Source: Marine Group II euryarchaeote MED-G33 (GTDB taxonomy: Archaea; Thermoplasmatota; Poseidoniia; Poseidoniales; Thalassarchaeaceae). Taken from it: DNA of 17,626 nt. The stretch lies in NCBI GenBank assembly GCA_949538655.1, contig CATISE010000052.1, positions 1 through 17,626 on the forward strand. The letters run 5' to 3'. The translations under genes were made by a program, and so were the position numbers. Every line of letters starts with the position of its first letter. Position 1 is the stretch's first letter. The notes under the pieces are model-generated. The model was not told the origin of the DNA. It saw only the letters and a list, made by a program, of their open reading frames with translations, and did no database searches. This document shows positions 7,066-12,042 of this stretch, in pieces.

Positions 7066-8451
7066 TCAAGAATCCGCATTTTGGGACACGTTTGTCTGGT
7101 CAGGTTGTCCACAATCGTCGATAAAACGTTCATTTCTTCTTATCCCCGCCAACCCGATTGCCAAAACTGCCCAAATTGGTGAGGCAAATGGAAGCCAACC
7201 TTTCTCACTACCTTCAGAGATTGTGATTTGCTCTGTAGGGATAGATTCGTTCACCCACAGGCTCGAATCAATGACGCGCTTCTGGTAGTATAACTCAAAT
7301 TGACCACTATCAGTCATTGTCAAATTCGAGGCATCGAGGATGGTTTGTGTGCTGTTGGTAGCATTGACCCCAAACGATTCAGATGTCCATTTGACTTCGC
7401 CATCGTCGATGTAACGTACAGTTGCATTCGACGTGGAAGCGTGACCCATGTTCTCAATCCCAAGAGCAATATCTCCATCTTCAACGACGAATGAGGTAAC
7501 TGAAAGTCTCGCTCTCCAATACCACACATTGTCGATGAGGTACCTCATCACATCCATCTCTTCACCCAGCCGATCTTCCAGAGACTCGGCCGATCCTGGA
7601 ACAAACTGCTCATCATCAGTTTCGAATGTGAATGTGGGGAACCCCATCACGCCGTATCCATAGTCGCGGCTGGTTCCACAATTGGGATACAATCCTTGAT
7701 TCGCGTTTTGGATTGGGATATCCGAAATATTTGCATGGACATCATCCCTGATGTAGTGGAACAACTCCCAATCCGAAGGTTGTTCAGGCCACTTCCCCCA
7801 TGGATAGAGCATGATCCAAACACCCGTATGCATAGTGACGTAAAGGTCTGCTTCGGGGACTACCGTGTTCATGTAAACCGAATTCGCAGATGTTTCAGAT
7901 TCACTGAAAGCGCTACTCCCTGGCTGGGTTGTTGGACAAGTATTCCAGTAATGATCATAATTTCGATTCAAATCTACTTGGTTGATATTCCAACGTGTAT
8001 CGATATCATTACCATCTGGATTTAGCATGATTAGAACATGAACCTCTGAGTTTTGTAATACTCTGACCGCCTCTTCGTTTCCATCATTCCAACCATTGAT
8101 GTACCACTTGGCTGATAACCATGCCAAAGCAGTACCCAGGTACTCGTTACCATGGTGTCCACCATCGATGTAGATGATTTCTTTAGCGCTACCATCAGCT
8201 TTGGTTTCGATTGACCAATCAGACAATCGAACAACCCAAAGTGATCTGCCCAATTCAGATTTACCAACATCTGCTAAATCGACAATATCTGGGTTTTCAT
8301 CGGCCCATTCATTGACTTCAATTGTCATCGCAGCCCAAGTCATGTGGACATGGTTGTCCACTGGTTCACCTGGCCAGCCTTCCTCAGCACCAACCAATAC
8401 CGTAGCAGTGGATGCGGCGAGTAACATGGCAAGCACAGCAACGACGCGCAT
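7066..8451 (-). CDS. Secreted, membrane-anchored zinc carboxypeptidase (M14 family), 461 aa
   Basis: This protein should cleave C-terminal residues from peptides outside the cell. A signal peptide (1-22, hydrophobic core VVAVLAMLLAAS) is followed by an M14 domain. The zinc site is His100-x-x-Glu103 in GGHHGNEYLG plus His208 in YVTMHTGVW. The substrate-carboxylate site is NRNY (162-165), Tyr264 or Tyr266 lies in RDYGYGVMG, and the catalytic Glu is 277 in FTFETDDE. Residues 315-412 form an Ig-like beta domain with several N-x-S/T sequons. Residues 419-437 are a C-terminal hydrophobic segment (LPFASPIWAVLAIGLAG) followed by RR and a polar tail, which should anchor it to the membrane. The ATG directly abuts a palindrome shared with the giant surface protein gene. 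It lies 39 nt after the DHS-like gene and 48 nt before pepA. Confidence 0.95.
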   Translation of the reverse strand: MRVVAVLAMLLAASTATVLVGAEEGWPGEPVDNHVHMTWAAMTIEVNEWADENPDIVDLADVGKSELGRSLWVVRLSDWSIETKADGSAKEIIYIDGGHHGNEYLGTALAWLSAKWYINGWNDGNEEAVRVLQNSEVHVLIMLNPDGNDIDTRWNINQVDLNRNYDHYWNTCPTTQPGSSAFSESETSANSVYMNTVVPEADLYVTMHTGVWIMLYPWGKWPEQPSDWELFHYIRDDVHANISDIPIQNANQGLYPNCGTSRDYGYGVMGFPTFTFETDDEQFVPGSAESLEDRLGEEMDVMRYLIDNVWYWRARLSVTSFVVEDGDIALGIENMGHASTSNATVRYIDDGEVKWTSESFGVNATNSTQTILDASNLTMTDSGQFELYYQKRVIDSSLWVNESIPTEQITISEGSEKGWLPFASPIWAVLAIGLAGIRRNERFIDDCGQPDQTNVSQNADS

Positions 8452-8466
8452 CGCACCATAGGTGCG
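8452..8466 (-). promoter_or_regulatory. Palindrome CGCACC-TAT-GGTGCG abutting the M14 peptidase start (candidate operator)
   Basis: Read on the coding (minus) strand, six-base arms CGCACC and GGTGCG flank TAT and end directly at the ATG. Upstream lies an A6 run (8479-8474), then 7 GC-rich bases, then the palindrome. The core GCACCTATGGTGC recurs upstream of the giant surface protein gene at 12008-12020 with similar layout. It could be a repressor operator between promoter and start, or a 5' RNA hairpin. Confidence 0.55.
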
Positions 8467-8490
8467 GCCCTGCTTTTTTGAGGGTATGCC

Positions 8491-9402
8491 TCAATCGTTA
8501 AGCAGGCAACTTAGCAAAATCGGCAGCACAATGGTCGCATCTGACTCAATGACGAACTTTGGAGTTTCAACACCCAACTTCTCCCAACCAATCTTTTCAT
8601 TCGGCGGTGCACCTGAGTAGCCACCATAGGATGGACGGGATTCTGAAATCTGCGCGAACCAAGCCCACAGTGGCACATCTTCGCCAAGATCCTGCCGTAG
8701 CATTGGGACTACACAGATGGGGAAATCTCCAGCGATTCCACCCCCAACTTGCAGGAATCCATTGTTTGGATGTTTGCGAATCCAATCAACCAAAGAAAGC
8801 ATGTAGTGTGTACCTCCGAGTATAGCATCAATTTTGACGGTGCCATCGATGACCCTTGCGGCAAAGATGTTGCCAAGTGTGGAATCCTCCCAACCTGGTA
8901 CGAACAATGGCAAATTCTTCTCAGCTGCTGCGAGAAGCCATGAATCTGCAGGATCTGCATCTGCTTCGACTGTTTTTACCAGATCATAGAGGAATTCATG
9001 TGGCAATCTTCCGGGGGATTCCCTCCACAAAGAAACCAATTGGGATTCAACTTTTCGAATGGCTTTTTCTTCTGGTAAAGTCCTATTGGTAATTCGATTT
9101 TTCAATTGGGATTCTTCATCTGGTGAAAGGTCTCGCCAATTTGGAATATCACCATAATGTGAAGCCGCGATCAGATTGAACAAATCCTCTTCCAAATTCG
9201 CACCTGTACAACAAATTGCGTGTACTTTCCCCCCCCTGATTGCCGGTGCTAAACTTCGGCCGATTTCTGCTGTGCTCATGGCACCTGCAAGTGTAATCAT
9301 CAATCGTCCACCATTGTCGACGAATTCGCAAAGCGATGTCGAACAGCGGCGCAACTCACCGGCATTGAAATGACGGAAATGGCGTTCGACAAAATCGCGC
9401 AT
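8491..9402 (-). CDS. Deoxyhypusine synthase family protein (DHS or homospermidine-synthase-like), 303 aa
   Basis: The family moves an aminobutyl group from a polyamine to a lysine-bound intermediate using NAD. Recognisable segments are ITLAGAMSTAEIGRSL (36-51), ICCTGANLEEDLFNL (63-77), LFVPGWEDSTLGNIF (166-180), LQVGGGIAGDFPICVVP (217-233), and SYGGYSGAPPNEKIGWEKLG (258-277) holding the catalytic-type Lys275, then ESDATIVLPIL. Where human DHS has GGGVVKHH with an essential His, this protein has GGGIAGDF. From memory the SYG-x-YSGA-x-PNEKI pattern is closer to bacterial DHS-like proteins (some linked to homospermidine synthesis) than to canonical archaeal DHS. The start is ATG 9402, 1 nt after the speD-like stop, with GGAGGGG at 9413-9407 upstream. 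It is third gene of the polyamine cassette; specificity is unresolved. Confidence 0.88.
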   Translation of the reverse strand: MRDFVERHFRHFNAGELRRCSTSLCEFVDNGGRLMITLAGAMSTAEIGRSLAPAIRGGKVHAICCTGANLEEDLFNLIAASHYGDIPNWRDLSPDEESQLKNRITNRTLPEEKAIRKVESQLVSLWRESPGRLPHEFLYDLVKTVEADADPADSWLLAAAEKNLPLFVPGWEDSTLGNIFAARVIDGTVKIDAILGGTHYMLSLVDWIRKHPNNGFLQVGGGIAGDFPICVVPMLRQDLGEDVPLWAWFAQISESRPSYGGYSGAPPNEKIGWEKLGVETPKFVIESDATIVLPILLSCLLND

Positions 9403-9403
9403 T

Positions 9404-9769
9404 TTACCCCTCCATTACAAAACGATCTAGTTCAGTTCTTTGTACCAAATGAAGAGTTGGAATTTGTTCCAACAATTGAGTATGAATTTCATCTGCAATT
9501 TCTGCAGGATCTACGTGACCACAAGTGAAACAATCTACAGCCAATATGCCTTCATCCGCATAACAATGAGCACTAACATGACTCTCGTCGATTAGAACAA
9601 CAGCTGCAAATCCAACCGGGCTCAAACTCCCATCGAATTGAGAAATGTGGGCATGAACTTCTCTCGCATTGGATTTGGCAACGGCGGATTGTAATACACC
9701 CAAGACCCAACCTCCATCGCCTTTGAAACCTGAAAAATCCAAAGTGATGTGTCGCCCTTTTGCTTTCAT
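9404..9769 (-). CDS. SpeD-like pyruvoyl-dependent decarboxylase, 121 aa
   Basis: SpeD proteins self-cleave between Glu and Ser to make a pyruvoyl cofactor. Here the cleavage pair is Glu62-Ser63 in DESHVSAH. His68 and Cys83 (DCFTCG), needed for processing and decarboxylation, are present, as is the N-terminal GRH (5-7) and the class 1b length. Two canonical positions differ. The adenine-stacking Phe (T. maritima Phe49) aligns with Leu49, and the processing Ser55 aligns with Ala55, though the loop DGSLSPVGFAA is longer than in bacterial SpeD, so alignment there is loose. Trp70 is Tyr. It could decarboxylate AdoMet, arginine or ornithine. Its ATG overlaps the agmatinase stop (ATGA), with GGAGG just upstream, so it is tightly coupled to an agmatine-consuming enzyme. 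Confidence 0.88.
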   Translation of the reverse strand: MKAKGRHITLDFSGFKGDGGWVLGVLQSAVAKSNAREVHAHISQFDGSLSPVGFAAVVLIDESHVSAHCYADEGILAVDCFTCGHVDPAEIADEIHTQLLEQIPTLHLVQRTELDRFVMEG

Positions 9770-10680
9770 GATTCATCCTCCAATCTTCGGGCGAGATGCG
9801 CTGCAACAATTTTGGTTGCCAACATTGCAGCAGTAAATTCCGTTACATGCTGATTAGGGTCGGGTACGATTTCGTTGATATCAGCCCCAATCCACTTAGC
9901 AGATGGTGCTGATGAAATGGTTTCGATTGTTTCAATGACTTGCCAAAAAGCGAGGCCACCCGGTACAGGAGTCCCTGTTGTTGGAACATAAGATGGATCC
10001 AAACTATCGATGTCTAAGGTCAACCAAACTGGACCTTCAATCTCGGAAAGTGTGTTCAACCAATTCAACCAAGTCGCTTCACCGCCGCATGGATTCAGAA
10101 CATCTCTCGCCAACCAAGATTCAACGCGCACATCTTCCGCAATAAATTCGGCTTCTTCCCTGGCAAAGGCCCGAATACCAATTTGCAGAATTTTTCCAAC
10201 ACCCAAGTCCAATGAACGACGTGCTGCACAAGCATGACTGTCAGCGTCCCCCTCAAGTTCATCGCGTAAATCTGCGTGTGCATCGATTTGAATCAGAGTT
10301 AAATCATTGAGATCCATTCTTTTCGAAATAGAACGCATGATGGCTGGTAACATCCCATGTTCGCCCCCAAGAATGACAGGGAAAGCCGAATCGTGCTGCG
10401 ACACATAATCTGTGATCCCAGACAACTGCTCCTCTAAACTCCCTCCTTTACCATCCCATGGCTGAGCGGTGTGAAGAAGGAATCCACATGGCAAATCTTC
10501 TGGGAGAAGGGGATCATACAACTCCACCTGAGAGGAGGCTTGCAATGTTGCCTTTGGTCCGTCACAAGTGCCTTGACCATATGATGTAGTCAGCTCATAC
10601 GGAACCGAGAGTATGACCACATCAGCAGTCCCATCACCCTCGGCCAGTCCGAGAAAATTCCCCTCTGCGTGCTCGGTCAC
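9766..10680 (-). CDS. speB: Agmatinase-type ureohydrolase, about 304 aa
   Basis: Agmatinase hydrolyses agmatine to putrescine and urea with a binuclear manganese site. Counting from the longest frame (353 residues), the ligands are His157 (GGEHGM), Asp182, His184 and Asp186 (QIDAHADLRD), and Asp272 and Asp274 (LTLDIDSLDPSYVP). SHACAARR (197-204) and GTPVPGGL (285-292) are also family-typical, as is GADINEIVP. The frame extends to a GTG at 10827, but the first 49 residues do not look like the family and leave only 3 nt to the divergent gene. GTG 10680 gives the usual length, starting before TEHAEGNFLGL. TTG 10701 is another option. A TATA-like octamer at 10745-10752 supports a downstream start. 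First gene of the polyamine cassette. Confidence 0.93.
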   Translation of the reverse strand: MTEHAEGNFLGLAEGDGTADVVILSVPYELTTSYGQGTCDGPKATLQASSQVELYDPLLPEDLPCGFLLHTAQPWDGKGGSLEEQLSGITDYVSQHDSAFPVILGGEHGMLPAIMRSISKRMDLNDLTLIQIDAHADLRDELEGDADSHACAARRSLDLGVGKILQIGIRAFAREEAEFIAEDVRVESWLARDVLNPCGGEATWLNWLNTLSEIEGPVWLTLDIDSLDPSYVPTTGTPVPGGLAFWQVIETIETISSAPSAKWIGADINEIVPDPNQHVTEFTAAMLATKIVAAHLARRLEDES

Positions 10681-10744
10681 ATTCCCGACGCGTGGAATCA
10701 ACCGTTTAATCGTGACGAAACGGCCCGATGTACGCCCTTCTGAA

Positions 10745-10752
10745 GTTATAAC
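10745..10752. promoter_or_regulatory. Symmetric TATA-like octamer GTTATAAC between speB and a divergent gene
   Basis: GTTATAAC reads the same on both strands. A leftward transcript would start near 10722, upstream of the preferred speB GTG (10680). A rightward one would start near 10775, leaving a leader that includes the Shine-Dalgarno at 10817. It would lie inside speB if the longest reading frame were used. Position and sequence only. Confidence 0.4.
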
Positions 10753-10816
10753 CGCCAACCGTTGAAATAGGTCCGCCTGCTCCCATGTAACATCCGGCGA
10801 GGTTTGTATTCGCCAC

Positions 10817-10822
10817 AGGAGG
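10817..10822 (+). promoter_or_regulatory. Shine-Dalgarno for the 132-aa gene
   Basis: AGGAGG with 8 nt to ATG 10831; the continuation GGTCAC extends the match to the 16S 3' end partly. It favours ATG 10831 over the ATG two codons later. Confidence 0.75.
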
Positions 10823-10830
10823 GTCACTAG

Positions 10831-11229
10831 ATGGGCATGAGTCTTGCAACATTGACATCAGCGATTCAGACGCATATCGATCCAGATATGGAGACCATTA
10901 CCGCTGAAGGTATGGCAGAACATGCCCTCGGGTTTTTCGGATTTTATGATCGAATCATCGATAATGCACTCGAGCCCACTGATCGAAACTTGTTTTACAT
11001 GTTCCAAGATTATGATTTATTGACCACTGAATCTGAAGAGACGACTCTTTGGGATGGGCGCGAATGGCGAATCCATTATTGGAAGTTCAAACCGGAAGCA
11101 ATCAATGCATTGGCAAAGCCAAAGAAGGTCATTGCAAACGATGACCCATATTCTGGCGTCTATGATGATGTGCCAGATGGATTGTGGAGAACTCTTTCAG
11201 AAGACGATTACGAAGAACCACTCTTCTGA
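10831..11229 (+). CDS. Small conserved archaeal protein (DUF6015-like), 132 aa
   Basis: No function is known to me. The core ALGFFGFYDRIIDN (32-45), DRNLFYMFQDYDLLTTESEE (51-70) and LWDGREWRIHYWKFK (73-87) resembles, from memory, the small DUF6015 family of Thermoplasmatota. The helical N-terminal half followed by a short strand pair is reminiscent of a winged-helix-like module, which would fit a regulator, but no DNA-binding residues can be named. Residues 100-132 are acidic and Asp/Glu/Tyr-rich, probably a flexible tail. There is no signal peptide. It is transcribed rightward, divergent from agmatinase, and its stop is one base before the 3' end of the opposite-strand tRNA. Confidence 0.9.
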   Translation: MGMSLATLTSAIQTHIDPDMETITAEGMAEHALGFFGFYDRIIDNALEPTDRNLFYMFQDYDLLTTESEETTLWDGREWRIHYWKFKPEAINALAKPKKVIANDDPYSGVYDDVPDGLWRTLSEDDYEEPLF

Positions 11230-11230
11230 G

Positions 11231-11302
11231 TACGCACGCCGGGAATTGAACCCGGGTGGCATGGTTGGGAACCATACATCATAACCGCTAGATCACGTGC
11301 GT
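11231..11302 (-). tRNA. tRNA-Gly (anticodon CCC)
   Basis: The minus strand folds into a full cloverleaf of 72 nt. The acceptor stem ACGCACG pairs fully with CGTGCGT and the discriminator is A73. The D-arm is ATCT-AGCGGTT-ATGAT (its last pair mismatched). The anticodon stem TATGG/CCATG encloses loop TTCCCAA with anticodon CCC. The variable loop has 4 nt, and T-stem CCGGG/CCCGG encloses TTCAATT. C2-G71, G3-C70, C35, C36 and A73 agree with glycine identity. There is no intron and no encoded CCA. It begins 1 nt after the macro-domain gene stop and ends 1 nt from the opposite-strand gene's stop. A weak TATA-like ACAATATCG lies about 20-28 nt upstream, inside the macro-domain coding sequence. Confidence 0.95.
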
Positions 11303-11303
11303 A

Positions 11304-11942
11304 TCAGTAACGGCGTGTTCGATATTGTCGTGTGACATCCACGCCAGGGAATTGGTCTTCCGATTCGCGGTAAACAGTCTTCAAATTCTTGACGAAATTT
11401 TCATCATTGACGAGTAAGACAAAATCTCCAACATTCGGATTTTCTTCCGCATCCAACCAACCGAGTAATATTTCCATTGTCATTCGTGCACCTTCGCGAT
11501 GTGGATATGCATAGATCCCCATGGAAAGGGGCGGACAAACAATTGTTTCAGCACCACCCAGCGCAGCAATTTGCTCAAACATTGCATCGTAGGACTTGAC
11601 AATTAGTTCGCGACGCCCTTCGTCTTGGCTCGGGCGTCTACAATCGGGACCAACCACGTGAATCAAATGCTCCTGAGGTAAATTGTAGGCTGAGGTGGTA
11701 ACAGCAGTACCAACTGGGCAGGGTTGCAAGTTCTGTGCTCGCTGTTTTTTTCCGATTTCAATGCAAGCTTCTCTCAATTCTTCACCGGCTGCTGTATGCA
11801 TCTTTGCATCCAAGCCTTCGCGGCCAGCGAGACGATTACTCGCACATGTGACTGCGACTTGTGCCTCATAACGAGTCAAGTCGCCAGCGATGACACGCAA
11901 TAAGGAATGCTGACATTGTCTAGCGATAATTGCGTCGGCCAT
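11304..11942 (-). CDS. Divergent macro-domain protein, about 212 aa
   Basis: Macro domains bind ADP-ribose, and many remove it from proteins or RNA or deacetylate O-acetyl-ADP-ribose. Numbering from the longer ATG at 11978: VIAGDLTRYEAQVAVTCASN (29-48) replaces the usual GDIT...VNAAN, REGLDAKMHTAAG (53-65) replaces GGGVDGAIHRAAG, and SMGIYAYPHREGA (152-164) is the conserved second phosphate loop. The catalytic-type Asn (E. coli YmdB Asn25) aligns with Ser47 while Asp57 (YmdB Asp35) is kept, so binding is likelier than canonical hydrolysis. I prefer ATG 11942 because a TATA-like element near 11992-11998 would start transcription between the two ATGs and the extra GINQAAPPCRC looks non-native. 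It lies directly upstream of tRNA-Gly and is divergent from the giant surface protein. Confidence 0.87.
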   Translation of the reverse strand: MADAIIARQCQHSLLRVIAGDLTRYEAQVAVTCASNRLAGREGLDAKMHTAAGEELREACIEIGKKQRAQNLQPCPVGTAVTTSAYNLPQEHLIHVVGPDCRRPSQDEGRRELIVKSYDAMFEQIAALGGAETIVCPPLSMGIYAYPHREGARMTMEILLGWLDAEENPNVGDFVLLVNDENFVKNLKTVYRESEDQFPGVDVTRQYRTRRY

Positions 11943-12005
11943 ACAACGGCAGGGGGGGGCCGCCTGATTTATGCCCATCGACTAAATTGTGTAAATTACT
12001 CCCGA

Positions 12006-12022
12006 CGGCACCTATGGTGCCG
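12006..12022 (+). promoter_or_regulatory. Palindrome CGGCACC-TAT-GGTGCCG upstream of the giant surface protein (candidate operator)
   Basis: Seven-base perfect arms flank TAT, ending 20 nt before the GTG start. Upstream is a T/A-rich TAAATTA (11992-11998), then 7 bases, then the palindrome, the same layout as at the M14 peptidase gene (8452-8466). The core GCACCTATGGTGC is identical and in the same orientation to the gene. A site between TATA and start would suit a repressor; a 5' hairpin is the alternative. Confidence 0.55.
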
Positions 12023-12042
12023 CTTGTCACGATGCCGACACG

